A DNA stretch of 64,000 bases from an uncultured Saprospiraceae bacterium. Lineage in GTDB: Bacteria > Bacteroidota > Bacteroidia > Chitinophagales > Saprospiraceae. The DNA lies in the NCBI GenBank assembly GCA_937941765.1, contig CALDGQ010000023.1:118458-182457 (forward strand). The letters are read 5' to 3'. Each line of letters begins with the position of its first letter. The stretch's first letter is position 1. Both the position numbers and the translations under genes were made by a program. Under the pieces are notes generated by a model. The model was not told where the DNA came from. It ran no database searches and saw nothing but the letters and a program-made list of their open reading frames with translations. Of this stretch, positions 1 through 9,687 are shown in pieces.

Positions 1-1
1 A

Positions 2-844
2 AATGGTGTCAAAAGTCTCAATGAGGTATCCTTAACACTGAATGCCGGCATGTTTGGTTTGTTGGGTCCTAATGGAGCTGGTAAATCTTCATTGATGAGA
101 ACTATTGCAACATTACAATTACCAGATAGTGGAAAGATCGATTTTAATGGAATTGACATTTTGGAGGATCCATTTAGTTTAAGAAAACAACTTGGATATT
201 TGCCACAATCTTTTGGTGTCTATCCAAAACAATCTGCACGCAAATTATTAAATTATTTTGCGACCCTAAAAGGAATTGCCTCACAAAAAGATAGAAATAA
301 AATTATAGAACAAGTCCTTCACTTGACCAACTTATACGATGATCGCAATAAAAATGTAAGTAGTTATTCAGGAGGAATGAAACAAAGATTTGGTATTGCC
401 CAGATGCTTTTGAACAATCCAAAATTAATTATTGTAGATGAGCCTACAGCAGGTTTGGATCCAGCAGAAAGAAATCGCTTTCTCAATATTTTAAGAGAAA
501 TTGGCACCAATAATATTGTGATTTTCTCTACTCACTTAGTAGAAGACGTAAAAGAGCTGTGTACTAATTTGGCAATTATCAATAAAGGTCAAATCATCAA
601 AAAATCAACACCTAGTGCATGTATCCAAGAAATCGACGGGAAAGTTTGGTCTATAAAAATAGATAACAATCAATTTGCAAAATTAGAAAAAGAACATCAA
701 GTTTTATCCAAGAGTTATAACGAAGACAACAGTTTGTCGGTTCGCGTTTACTCAACTTTAAAACCGCAAGGTCCATTTGAATATGCTGCACCCAATCTCG
801 AAGATGTTTATTTTATTTCTCTAAATACTCCAATAAACGACTAA
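2..844 (+). CDS. ABC transporter ATP-binding protein (5' end outside window)
   Basis: Cytoplasmic ATPase subunit of an ABC-2 type transporter. The reading frame is open back to base 2 without a start, so the gene begins before the window; the first in-frame ATG at 50 would leave it short of the N-terminal beta strands of the fold. Visible motifs are Walker A (GPNGAGKSS), the signature SYSGGMKQR and Walker B (LIIVDEPTAGLDP) followed by a switch histidine (STHLVED). The last ~80 residues form a small accessory domain after the ATPase core. It is followed two bases later by the permease-peptidase gene, so the two are certainly co-transcribed and probably form one complex. Substrate cannot be deduced. 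Confidence 0.9.
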   Translation, partial: NGVKSLNEVSLTLNAGMFGLLGPNGAGKSSLMRTIATLQLPDSGKIDFNGIDILEDPFSLRKQLGYLPQSFGVYPKQSARKLLNYFATLKGIASQKDRNKIIEQVLHLTNLYDDRNKNVSSYSGGMKQRFGIAQMLLNNPKLIIVDEPTAGLDPAERNRFLNILREIGTNNIVIFSTHLVEDVKELCTNLAIINKGQIIKKSTPSACIQEIDGKVWSIKIDNNQFAKLEKEHQVLSKSYNEDNSLSVRVYSTLKPQGPFEYAAPNLEDVYFISLNTPIND

Positions 845-846
845 TT

Positions 847-3800
847 ATGTTTTCATTCATATATCAATACGAATTAAAAGAGTGGTTCAAAAAGCCGTCA
901 TTTTACATCTATCTACTTTTCTTCTTTTCAATTGCATTGTTATCAATGATTGGAACGGGAGGATACTTTGATGGACCAATCAAACATAGTGACAAAATGG
1001 TTCGGTTAATAAATTCGCCAGCGGAAATCAATTTCATCATGCAATATTTCGGTAAATTCTTTTTGTTTTTATTACCTGCAATTATTGGTACAACGATTTA
1101 CAAAGATTATAGCAGTGGCATGCATCATATTCAATATAGCTATCCAATTGATAAAGCAGGATATCTATTTGGGAAATTTTTAAGCGCATTTACAATTGTA
1201 TTGTTAATTGCTGCTTCAATTTACCTAGGTTTTTTTATTGGTGAGCTGATGTTAGGGATCTCAAATCCCAAAATTGGTCCTATGAATTTATTGGGATATA
1301 TTAATTCGTTTTTCTTTTTTCTCTTGCCAAATTTACTCACTTATGGAATATTGGTCTTTGTAGTAACCGTTGCTTTTCGAAATATTTATGCAGGGTTCAT
1401 GTTTATATTATTGCTTTTTTTATTTCAAATTATTACTGAAAATTTATTTCACGGAAACTCAACCTTCATCACTTTATTAGATCCATTCGGACAACATGCA
1501 GCCGGATATGAAACGAAATTATGGACTTTAGAAGAAACAAACATCAATCAAATTCCAATCTTTGGCAGTGTTATTCTAAACAGATTATTTTGGTTGACTA
1601 TCGGTTTGGTTTCATTTTTATTCTTTTATAAAAAGTTTTCATTTTCACATGAGACTCCTTTTAGCATTCCTTCATTTTTTAATAAAAGCAAAAATGAATC
1701 TAACACTTCATTGATGAATGTAAACCAAACAAATCAAATCATTAAAGTTAATTATCAATACTCCACTCTTCACCAATTAAAATCGATGTGGTCGCTTTCT
1801 AATTTTAATTTCAGGTTTATCATTTTCAATTGGATGTTTTTAGTTTTGGTGGCTTTTGGAATATTTGCAATGTTGTTTGCATTAGGGAAAGTAACGAATA
1901 CGAGTGACATGATTTTTCAACCACTGACTAGGATCGTTATGTCTATTCCGTTGACATTTTTTACAGTGATTATTACATTAATTACATTCATTTTCTCCGG
2001 CATGCTAGTTAATCGCGCAAAGATGAATGCCACCGACCAATTAGTAAATACAACATCGGTTTCAAATTGGGTATTGATGGGTTCCAATATTTTGGCATTG
2101 ATAAAAATGCAAGTACTATTACTTGTAGTTATTATGTTATGTGGAATGACTGTTCAAGTAATCAATGGATATTTTCATTTTGAAATCGGCTTATACTTGT
2201 ATCAATTGCTTGTTTTAAACTTACCTATTTTAATGATTTGGGCGATTACTTCGGTATTTGTACACACAATTATCCCAAATCAATATTTAGGCATGTTTAT
2301 CCTATTGTGTGGATGGATTGGAAGAGATCAATTAAATAATTTTGGCATTGAAACTTCATTGTTAGCTTTTAATGCGCCTCCCAATTTACAATACAGTGAC
2401 TTAAATGGATTTGGACCATCTTTAAAAAGCTATCATTTGATTACAGCTTACTGGTCCGCATTTGCTGGAATCCTCTGCTTCATCGGTCTTTTATTTTGGA
2501 AACGTGAGTTTTCATTTTCAATCAAAGAGCGATTTTCATTTGCAATGAAAAGAATGAAAGGTGTCATTCCCATTGGAGCTATTTTATTTACTACGATGTT
2601 TTTCTTTTTCGGTTTTACCATTCATCAAGAAGAAGACAAAAAAATAGACCCTTCCCTTTTCAAAACGGCACTTAAAGATTTTAAAACTAATTTTGAAAAG
2701 TATAAAAACATTTCGCAACCAAAAATTTCAGCTATCAAATTTGATATGGATATTTATCCTGCGTCCAATTCATTTACTGCAATAGGAAATTATACCATTA
2801 TCAATAAAACAAATACTCCAATTGACACCTTAATGATTCGTACCGGATTTGATGAAATAACCAAATACGAATTGAATAAAAATAACACTTTACTCGCAAA
2901 AGATACTTTCATGCAATTCTTTGTTCACCTCCTAGAAAAATCTTTGCAACCAAATGATAGTTTGACGTTAAATTTTGAAATCAATAGTAAATCCAATTCT
3001 CTTTTTGAGCAAAATTCAAATGTTGTTAAAAATGGAACTTTTATCAAACACGATGTATTTCCAAGACTGGGATATCAATGGAATCAAGACGTGCTACTTC
3101 CAAGCGATTCACTCAGCGAATTGACAAATTTTTATGCGCAAGATGCAGATCAAATTTTGATAGATGCAACCATTAGTACGGCTTCCGACCAAACTGCAAT
3201 TGCAACTGGTTATTTGAAAAAACAATGGACTGACAATCATCGAAATTTCTTTCATTATCAAACGGAACAACCTGTTAAATTTAATTTTGCGATTAATTCT
3301 GGAAAGTTCGAAGTCGCTAAAGACCAGTACAATGATATTGATTTGGAAATATATTTTCACCCCGGACACGATCAAAATAATAAAAAATCATTCGCAGGAA
3401 TCAAAGCAGCATTGGCATACAATACTAAATATTTCAGCTCTTACAGATATAAGAATGTCAAAATGATTGAAATTCCAGTTACAGCAGAATCGTTCGCAGC
3501 TACCTTGATGTCTAACACGATACCTACATCTGAAAAATTGTTTGTGATGAGATCAGAAGATGAAGGATATCAAGTGAATTTGTCCTACTATGTCCAAGCA
3601 CATGAGATCACACACAACTGGTTTGGCAATCAGATGATGCCTGCTGCTGCGGAAGGTGCTAAATTGTTGACTGAAAGTTTGACCGAATATATCAGTTTGA
3701 GAATTTATGAAAAGGAATTAGGGAAAGAAAAAGCAGATAAATTTCTAAAAACGCAACATAAAAGATACTTAAAAGGAAGAACACAGGAATCAAAAAAGGA

Positions 3801-4353
3801 AAACCCACTCTATCTTGTTAGTGAACCCCAACAATATATTGCCTATGGTAAAGGAGCAATTGCCTTAAATACTTTGAGCCATTATCTTGGAGAAGATAGA
3901 TTTAATGGGATACTAAAAGATTTTTTCTTTGAGTTCAAAGATCGAACAGATCGTTTTCCAACATCAATCAACTTTGTAGATCACTTAAAAAATTCCATTG
4001 CTACAGAATACCATTATTTGATTGAAGACTATTTTGAGACAATTACTTTTTATGATAATAAAATTCACCAAGTAACTTCTAAAAATAAAAATGAAGACTT
4101 TGAAATTTCCATAGAATTTGAAGTAAACAAATTCCGAAGTGGAGCTCCTGAAAATAAATTAAATCTAAATGATTTTGTTGAATTGGGTTTTTATGACCAA
4201 GATGGGAAGTTGATTCAATTGGAAAAAATTAAAATAAATTCCCAATTAAATACCCATACCTTCAATTTGAAATCACAATGTTACAAAATTGTATTAGATC
4301 CAAATCTTCTGATGATTGAGAAAGATAAAGAGGATAATATTTATGAGATGTAA
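847..4353 (+). CDS. ABC-2 permease fused to M1-family aminopeptidase domain
   Basis: A 1,168-residue membrane protein. Residues ~1-265 and ~310-600 carry two sets of hydrophobic helices typical of ABC-2 permeases. After a last transmembrane helix (~575-592) comes an extracytoplasmic region related to M1 (gluzincin) metallopeptidases, with the zinc motif HEITHNWFGNQ near residue 919 and a downstream glutamate in LTESLTEY. The spacing from the second histidine to that glutamate is 19 residues by my count, one more than the usual 18. I did not find a clear GAMEN exopeptidase motif. The preceding ATPase ends two bases upstream. In Bacteroidota such permease/M1 fusions are known, but the exported or cleaved substrate is not. 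Hairpin 4370-4408 probably terminates transcription. Confidence 0.85.
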   Translation: MFSFIYQYELKEWFKKPSFYIYLLFFFSIALLSMIGTGGYFDGPIKHSDKMVRLINSPAEINFIMQYFGKFFLFLLPAIIGTTIYKDYSSGMHHIQYSYPIDKAGYLFGKFLSAFTIVLLIAASIYLGFFIGELMLGISNPKIGPMNLLGYINSFFFFLLPNLLTYGILVFVVTVAFRNIYAGFMFILLLFLFQIITENLFHGNSTFITLLDPFGQHAAGYETKLWTLEETNINQIPIFGSVILNRLFWLTIGLVSFLFFYKKFSFSHETPFSIPSFFNKSKNESNTSLMNVNQTNQIIKVNYQYSTLHQLKSMWSLSNFNFRFIIFNWMFLVLVAFGIFAMLFALGKVTNTSDMIFQPLTRIVMSIPLTFFTVIITLITFIFSGMLVNRAKMNATDQLVNTTSVSNWVLMGSNILALIKMQVLLLVVIMLCGMTVQVINGYFHFEIGLYLYQLLVLNLPILMIWAITSVFVHTIIPNQYLGMFILLCGWIGRDQLNNFGIETSLLAFNAPPNLQYSDLNGFGPSLKSYHLITAYWSAFAGILCFIGLLFWKREFSFSIKERFSFAMKRMKGVIPIGAILFTTMFFFFGFTIHQEEDKKIDPSLFKTALKDFKTNFEKYKNISQPKISAIKFDMDIYPASNSFTAIGNYTIINKTNTPIDTLMIRTGFDEITKYELNKNNTLLAKDTFMQFFVHLLEKSLQPNDSLTLNFEINSKSNSLFEQNSNVVKNGTFIKHDVFPRLGYQWNQDVLLPSDSLSELTNFYAQDADQILIDATISTASDQTAIATGYLKKQWTDNHRNFFHYQTEQPVKFNFAINSGKFEVAKDQYNDIDLEIYFHPGHDQNNKKSFAGIKAALAYNTKYFSSYRYKNVKMIEIPVTAESFAATLMSNTIPTSEKLFVMRSEDEGYQVNLSYYVQAHEITHNWFGNQMMPAAAEGAKLLTESLTEYISLRIYEKELGKEKADKFLKTQHKRYLKGRTQESKKENPLYLVSEPQQYIAYGKGAIALNTLSHYLGEDRFNGILKDFFFEFKDRTDRFPTSINFVDHLKNSIATEYHYLIEDYFETITFYDNKIHQVTSKNKNEDFEISIEFEVNKFRSGAPENKLNLNDFVELGFYDQDGKLIQLEKIKINSQLNTHTFNLKSQCYKIVLDPNLLMIEKDKEDNIYEM

Positions 4354-4369
4354 TTCAAAATTTATTATT

Positions 4370-4408
4370 AAAAAAAAGCCCACAACATAATATGCTGTAA
4401 GCTTTTTT
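4370..4408. terminator. bidirectional intrinsic terminator
   Basis: Imperfect stem of A-rich left arm, AGC/GCT and ACA..CAT/ATG..TGT pairs around an AAT loop, flanked by A7 on the left and T6 on the right. It lies between the convergent permease-peptidase gene and the minus-strand small secreted protein, so it can stop transcription from both sides. Confidence 0.6.
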
Positions 4409-4438
4409 GAAAAGTTGGTAAAAATCGTTTGTTAAATC

Positions 4439-4837
4439 TTATCGAACACTATAGGTCGCTGAATCCTTATTTTCATCATGAACGATATAGTAAGTACCCG
4501 CTCTGAAAGAAGTAAAATCTAGCTTGATCCTATTTTTTTGATCTTTTTCAACATCAAATTTTTCTTCTAGGACAACCATTCCTATTGCGTTGAAAATAAC
4601 AATAGTCGCACTAGATGAATTAGCATACAATTCGACAAAAGCTTGGTTTTCAATCTCTGGATCAGGGATCACAGACATTTTCATGGTTTCGTTTTCGACT
4701 ACTACCTCTGTATAGCATGTCAAATTTGTGGTTGCATTCATCAAAGTTACAGATGTAATTAATAATGCAAATAGTAAAGATAATTTCAATACCTTTTGGT
4801 TAATTAATTCTCGAAATTGAGTTACATAAATTTTCAT
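4439..4837 (-). CDS. small secreted protein with sorting-domain-like fold
   Basis: Predicted 132 residues. A hydrophobic segment (~18-35, LKLSLLFALLITSVTLM) looks like a signal peptide or anchor preceded by an unusually long N-terminal stretch, so the true start could lie further in. The rest resembles the beta-rich tail found at the end of Bacteroidota secreted proteins: a region like VIFNAIGMVVLEEKF, then FRAGTYYIVHDENKD. Normally that tail follows a large passenger and ends in basic residues; here it is almost the whole mature protein. It may be a free-standing small surface protein. No partner genes are evident; it is convergent with the permease-peptidase gene. Confidence 0.6.
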   Translation of the reverse strand: MKIYVTQFRELINQKVLKLSLLFALLITSVTLMNATTNLTCYTEVVVENETMKMSVIPDPEIENQAFVELYANSSSATIVIFNAIGMVVLEEKFDVEKDQKNRIKLDFTSFRAGTYYIVHDENKDSATYSVR

Positions 4838-5237
4838 AAGTCTGAATTTTGGAGTTAAAGGTTAAATTGGTTTTTTGTTGTGTGCCTCTTTCTCCCATGC
4901 TTCCAAAACAGTACCTCTTTGCCAATTTCAAATCTAATCTGTGACATTATAATGGAATTCATATACTAGCAATTTTCAATGTCAATTGAGCTACCGCAAC
5001 TGATATCGATTTAATTCAACATCTTTAAATCATCTTGGATGAACTACATAAATCAGGTAGTATTTATTTAACTAATATCAATACATTTACATTCTTCAAT
5101 CAGTGAGCTAACAGTTCTTTTGAAAAAATTCTAAATAAAAACATTATTTACGTTTTCAAAAAAGTTGCTGGCACCTCATTAAATATTAATTTATTTAAAT
5201 ATTATTCTAATTTTAGAGTCTAATAAAAAATTAACTC
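4838..5237. other. 400-bp AT-rich intergenic region
   Basis: Holds the upstream regions of the divergent small secreted protein (minus) and the broken peroxiredoxin gene (plus). No ORF with coding character, no strong hairpin and no clear TAnnTTTG promoter was seen. Confidence 0.5.
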
Positions 5238-5827
5238 ATGAGATATATTTCAATCCTTTTCTTTGCTATTATTTGCCAAATTGGTATTTCTCAAGATGCT
5301 AGATTTGAAATTTGTCCTTTGAAGGTCGGAATGGATATTCCAGAAGCAGCAATTTACAGCATTGATCACAAACAAGTTTCTTTAAACGCGCTTACATCTG
5401 AAAAGCCTACGATACTGATTTTTTACAGAGGTGCTTGGTGTGGCTATTGCACGAAACATCTAGCTGAATTAAATGATGCAAAAGAAAGTATTGAAAACTA
5501 GGCTATCAAATAATAGGAATCACGATTGATAAAGTGGACAAACTATCAGAATCTTCAAGTACTGAAATTCCAGTTTATTCCGATGCCAATTTAGCAGCAA
5601 CCAAAGGATTTGGATTGGACTGGAAAGTAAATGATGAACTATTCAAAAAATATAAAGAAAAATACAATCTTGATTTGGAAGATTGGAGTGGTCAATCACA
5701 TCATGAACTCCCAGTTCCCGCTGTATTTATTGTAAAAGATGGAACGGTTCAATTCCAATATGTTAATCCAAATCATAACACAAGACTTAAAGTAAATACG
5801 TTGTTGGGAATTCTTGAGACTTTGTAA
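5238..5827 (+). pseudogene. peroxiredoxin-like (AhpC/TSA) gene broken by one frameshift
   Basis: The first part (5238-5501) encodes a signal peptide (MRYISILFFAIICQIGIS) and a thioredoxin-fold N-terminus with the motif GAWCGYC. It stops at a TAG at 5499-5501. Removing one base-pair's worth of shift there lets the frame run on as GYQIIGITIDKVDKL and then through the second part (5534-5827: IPVYSDANLAATKGFGL, ending LLGILETL), which is the normal C-terminal half of an AhpC/TSA-type redoxin. Loss of a single base just before GGC at ~5500-5503 is enough to explain the break. The full product would be ~196 residues, secreted or periplasmic, reducing peroxides or disulfides. It is either a recent pseudogene or an assembly error; no other damage is visible. 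Confidence 0.85.
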
Positions 5828-5847
5828 TTAATATACATCAACTTAAC

Positions 5848-5879
5848 TTGACAAACATTATAAAAATACCCTATATTTG
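5848..5879 (+). promoter_or_regulatory. probable Bacteroidota promoter for the BON-LysM gene
   Basis: TTGAC at 5848-5852 and TATATTTG at 5872-5879 match the phylum's -33 (TTG) and -7 (TAnnTTTG) elements with a gap of 21 bases. It sits 60 bases before the ATG at 5939. Confidence 0.6.
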
Positions 5880-5938
5880 CGGCACTTTATAACTAATATC
5901 AATTAAGCAATTTAATTGATACAAAAAAATATTTAAAA

Positions 5939-6403
5939 ATGGGATTAATTTCATTCATCAAAGGAGCAGGGAAAAAATTGTATGGTAAGAAAGAAGCCGC
6001 TCCAGTTGCACCAACAGAAACAGCACCTCCAAGCAAAACAGATTTATTGAAAGCAGAAGTTGCTAGATTGGGTATTCCAGTAGAGAACTTAAATGTAGAA
6101 GTATCAGAAATGGTTACCGTTTCAGGAGTCACTAACAACAATGCGGATCGTGAAAAAATCATTTTGGCAATGGGGAATATCGATTGTGTTGGTTGTGTTG
6201 ATGACCATATTACAGTTACCAATCCAGAACCAGAAGCAACTTTCCATGTTGTACAAAAAGGAGATTCTTTATCAAAAATTTCAAAAGTAGTTTATGGAGA
6301 TCCTATGAAGTACAATGCAATTTTTGAAGCAAACAAACCAATGTTGGATCATCCTGATAATATTTATCCAGGTCAGACATTGAGAATTCCACCAGTTGCA
6401 TAA
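5939..6403 (+). CDS. BON-LysM protein (Kbp/YgaU-like)
   Basis: A 154-residue protein with the same two-domain order and nearly the same length as E. coli Kbp (YgaU, 149 aa). A short basic N-terminus and an Ala/Pro-rich linker lead to a BON domain (~38-100, with VSEMVTVSGVTNN and a DCVGCVDD turn), then a C-terminal LysM domain (~103-152, FHVVQKGDSLSKISKVVYG and NIYPGQTLRIP). There is no signal peptide, so like Kbp it may be cytoplasmic and bind potassium rather than cell wall; this role is inferred from the family. The gene has its own strong promoter and a strong terminator, so it is monocistronic. Confidence 0.85.
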   Translation: MGLISFIKGAGKKLYGKKEAAPVAPTETAPPSKTDLLKAEVARLGIPVENLNVEVSEMVTVSGVTNNNADREKIILAMGNIDCVGCVDDHITVTNPEPEATFHVVQKGDSLSKISKVVYGDPMKYNAIFEANKPMLDHPDNIYPGQTLRIPPVA

Positions 6404-6425
6404 ATTTTCATTGAATCAGCTTGTA

Positions 6426-6470
6426 AAAAAGAGGTTGGCTAATTGATTAGTCAACCTCTTTTTGGTTTTT
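6426..6470 (+). terminator. intrinsic terminator after the BON-LysM gene
   Basis: AAAAAGAGGTTG pairs with CAACCTCTTTTT around CTAATTGATTAG, followed by GGTTTTT. The stem is long and the A/T flanks would work in both directions. Confidence 0.8.
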
Positions 6471-6646
6471 GGTTGCTTAAAGCGTCTCCGCTTTAGATGC
6501 TGATTGTAACATACACTAACCTCTTTCAAACTTCTGAAGCGAACACACTTCAAGTAACTGACTGAGATTATTAAATAAACTCATATCAACTTATGATGTA
6601 ACAAGCAAATGAATTATCTTAGAGCTTTAACGCACAAATTTACAAC

Positions 6647-8974
6647 ATGTCTACTAAATTTACTTTCCTTTTTCTATTAATCACTTTTGCACTTCATGGA
6701 CAACAAATTCCAGATGAAGCAACTCCTATGCGGATAGTGAGATGCAATGCAATTTCTCAAACATCTTCAGTACGTAATATCTTTGTTGACAAAAGCAATA
6801 ACAAGTGGACTGCAACAAATGGAGGAATTTTCAAAATACATTCCGCAGATAATGCAACCAAAGAAATCATTCCTCCAAATTCTTGGTCTCTACTCCGATT
6901 CAGAGGTGGCAATGAAATGATTCATTTGGACAGGCAAAAGATGTCAGACTTGTTTTTGGAAGCAAATGAAGAACTTATTGAAAAAGATAAAGTAACCGCT
7001 TCGTTTTTGGATAAAAAGAAAAATGAACTGTGGGTGGGTACTTCTTTATCTGGTGTTTATCAATTTAAAATCGGTGATAATATCACTTTGATGAAAAGAT
7101 ATAATACGGAAAATTCTAAAATGAAATCAGATTATGTCAACTCCATTTTAATAGACAAATATTCGAGATTTTGGATTGGAACTAAAAGTGGTGTGCTATA
7201 TGGCAATCAAAAAGGAAAAGTAAAACACTATGAACCGGATCATAACATTATTGCAATTACTGCTTTAGGACCTCATGTTTGGATTTTAGGAAACAACGTG
7301 TTATGGCAAATTGATCAGAAAAATAGATGGATACCCGGCTCAGTAGATCAACGTTGTGCAAAAGGAGAAATTAAAGATATCCAATATGACAGCGAAGGTC
7401 GACTTTGGGTGGCATCAGATATCATTGTTAGATATGATGTGGTTAATGATGTGGTTGAAAAATTTGATAAATCCAATGGATTCAATGGTAGTAATATTAA
7501 TGTTATACAAGTAGATCAAGAAGATGCACTTTGGGTGGGTACACAGAGTATGGGTATGTATTTGATCGAAAAAGAAACGGTGATGACCGTAAGTTGTTCT
7601 ATCGAAAAAGGATTGGATTGTAACCAAGATTTAAATGATGCTTCATTGAAAGTCAAAGTGGTTGGTGGTAAACCTCCTTATCAATACAAATGGAGTAATG
7701 ATGATACTTCTGACAATCCTAAAAACTTAGGTCCCGGAACCTACGTTGTTACCGTCACTGATACAGAAGGAAATGAACGGTCTGCAAAGGCACAAATTGA
7801 CAAAGCAGCATTGATTGCAGAAATCAATTTAGAAAATGAAGCTATCGGTGAAGAAGGAATGGATGGAAGTGCTTCTGTCCAAGTAACTGGCGGTGTCCCA
7901 GGCTATAAATACAAATGGGATAATGGAGAAACCAAAGCCAAAGCAAGCAAATTAAGTGGCGGCAAACACAGTGTTATAATCACTGATAAGATGGGTTGTT
8001 CAACTACAAAATCAATAGAAATTCCAATAGCACCAGAACCGGAAGAAGAAGAAATTGTGGAAGAAGAAATTAAAGCGGAAAAAGAAGACCCTGCAGAAGT
8101 GGTTGCAGCGGTGGCAGTTGAAGAAGAGGTCGCTCCTAAAGATCAACCGCTGAGTGTGACAATGCCTAAAGTAATCGAGTTAAAATGTGGCATCGAAACC
8201 ATGAGAAATGTGCCTATAAAAGTCGTTGGTGGAACGAGTCCATATGTTTACAAATGGAGTGAACCGGCGCTTAATACATATCAGTTTACAGCAGGTGATT
8301 TTATGGTAACGGTCACAGATGCTAAAGGCGCAGAAGCTTCAACCTCATTTTCAGTGAAAGCACCACCGAAGATAGAAATTACGATTAAAAAACAAACAGA
8401 TGCTTCTAATGCAAATAGTCGAGATGGATTGATAGCAGCTTCTGCCAAAGGTGGAACTGGACAACTCGTATGGGAATGGGATAATGGAGAAACCAAATCA
8501 ACCGCTCGTAAATTAACTGTTGGAGATCACAAAGTTACTGTCTCTGATGCCAATGGTTGCTCCGTTTATAAGAAAGTCAAAATTAAAGAAAAAGCAGTTC
8601 CAGAATTAAGAGCCGAAACCTTAAAGTCAGGTCAAACCATCCAATTGAAAAAACTATATTTTCAAGCTGATAGTAAGGAAATTGAAACACCATCCTACCC
8701 TACACTTGATGAAGTTTCGAGATTTTTAAAAAGCAACCCTAAAGTAATTGTTGAAGTTGGTGGACATACCAACAATATACCAGCACATGATTTCTGTGAT
8801 CGATTATCTACAGAACGTGCAAAAGCAGTTGCGGATTATTTGATTTCAAAAGGTGTCAATCAAGATCGAGTGGTTCATAAAGGATATGGAAAAAGAAAAC
8901 CTTTGACCACTAACAAAACAAAAGAAGGTAGAATTAAAAATCAGCGTGTGGAGTTGAAGATTTTGAGTTTGTAA
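6647..8974 (+). CDS. OmpA-family protein with beta-propeller and SprB-like repeats
   Basis: A 775-residue envelope protein with signal peptide (1-18, ending FALHGQ). Residues ~45-310 contain two-component-regulator-propeller blades (NELWVGTSLSGVYQF, SRFWIGTKSGVLYG, DALWVGTQSMGMYLI). Residues ~315-650 hold four SprB-type repeats of the form GGxPPYxYKWSN...LxxGxxxVTVTD, split by a Glu-rich low-complexity linker at ~460-505. Residues 659-775 are an OmpA C-terminal domain (VEVGGHTNN, RLSTERAKAVADYL, KNQRVELKIL) that should bind peptidoglycan. The protein probably ties a large periplasmic or surface structure to the cell wall. OmpA-domain proteins accompany gliding and T9SS machinery, but no por/gld core genes lie nearby. 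It appears to be a single-gene unit. Confidence 0.85.
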   Translation: MSTKFTFLFLLITFALHGQQIPDEATPMRIVRCNAISQTSSVRNIFVDKSNNKWTATNGGIFKIHSADNATKEIIPPNSWSLLRFRGGNEMIHLDRQKMSDLFLEANEELIEKDKVTASFLDKKKNELWVGTSLSGVYQFKIGDNITLMKRYNTENSKMKSDYVNSILIDKYSRFWIGTKSGVLYGNQKGKVKHYEPDHNIIAITALGPHVWILGNNVLWQIDQKNRWIPGSVDQRCAKGEIKDIQYDSEGRLWVASDIIVRYDVVNDVVEKFDKSNGFNGSNINVIQVDQEDALWVGTQSMGMYLIEKETVMTVSCSIEKGLDCNQDLNDASLKVKVVGGKPPYQYKWSNDDTSDNPKNLGPGTYVVTVTDTEGNERSAKAQIDKAALIAEINLENEAIGEEGMDGSASVQVTGGVPGYKYKWDNGETKAKASKLSGGKHSVIITDKMGCSTTKSIEIPIAPEPEEEEIVEEEIKAEKEDPAEVVAAVAVEEEVAPKDQPLSVTMPKVIELKCGIETMRNVPIKVVGGTSPYVYKWSEPALNTYQFTAGDFMVTVTDAKGAEASTSFSVKAPPKIEITIKKQTDASNANSRDGLIAASAKGGTGQLVWEWDNGETKSTARKLTVGDHKVTVSDANGCSVYKKVKIKEKAVPELRAETLKSGQTIQLKKLYFQADSKEIETPSYPTLDEVSRFLKSNPKVIVEVGGHTNNIPAHDFCDRLSTERAKAVADYLISKGVNQDRVVHKGYGKRKPLTTNKTKEGRIKNQRVELKILSL

Positions 8975-9051
8975 ATAGTTTGTTTCAGTTTTTCTAATTG
9001 TAAAAAATAATAAGTAGCTGCGTCAAACAACTAAACTAAAACCTAAAAAAC

Positions 9052-9687
9052 ATGACCAATCTAATCCTACGAGCCAAACATTGGCAATTGTTTTTATTAA
9101 CCTTCGCCATCCCAATGTTTACTTATATGATGGTCATGGGATACATGGTCAGTTCATTTATTGAAGCTATTGAGTCTAGTGGTAGTAGTTTTGATCCAAG
9201 AGAAACATTTCGATTTGTCAAATTAATTCCTATTATTTTAATGATTTTAATGACTGCACTTTGGTTGTGGTATTGGTCTCTCGGAGTCGGTATTCAAAAA
9301 TATATACCTGAAGAATTAAAATTAAATACTGGTCTATTTAAAACCCTTTATTTCATTCCGATTATTTTCATGGTTGCTAGTATGGTATTTATGAGCATCA
9401 TGATTGATCGGATGTTTGCAGATACTTTTGACTTTGATCCAGAAAGTTTTAGTTATTTCTTTTGGTTATTTATGGCACTTCAATTCATTGTTATGGGCTG
9501 CATGATATACCTACTTTATTTTGCGGCAAAAAGTGTAAAGACGGCACAATTAAAAAAGAAAGTTAAGTTTGGAGAATTTGTAGGTGAATTTTTTCTGCTT
9601 TGGATATACCCGATTGGGGTGTGGATTATACAACCTGAGGTGAATAAAGTAGTGGATGATTATACCATGGAAAATTTTGACGCATGA
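9052..9687 (+). CDS. integral membrane protein, four transmembrane helices
   Basis: A 211-residue protein of unknown function. Hydrophobic segments lie at about residues 11-35, 62-85, 100-122 and 143-165, with a further hydrophobic stretch near 185-200. The loop between the third and fourth is acidic (FADTFDFDPESFSYF). The motif WLWYWSLGVGIQKYIPEE resembles a pattern seen in uncharacterised Bacteroidota membrane proteins. Its stop overlaps the start of the uracil-DNA glycosylase gene by four bases (ATGA), so the two are translationally coupled, though no functional link is obvious. Confidence 0.75.
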   Translation: MTNLILRAKHWQLFLLTFAIPMFTYMMVMGYMVSSFIEAIESSGSSFDPRETFRFVKLIPIILMILMTALWLWYWSLGVGIQKYIPEELKLNTGLFKTLYFIPIIFMVASMVFMSIMIDRMFADTFDFDPESFSYFFWLFMALQFIVMGCMIYLLYFAAKSVKTAQLKKKVKFGEFVGEFFLLWIYPIGVWIIQPEVNKVVDDYTMENFDA

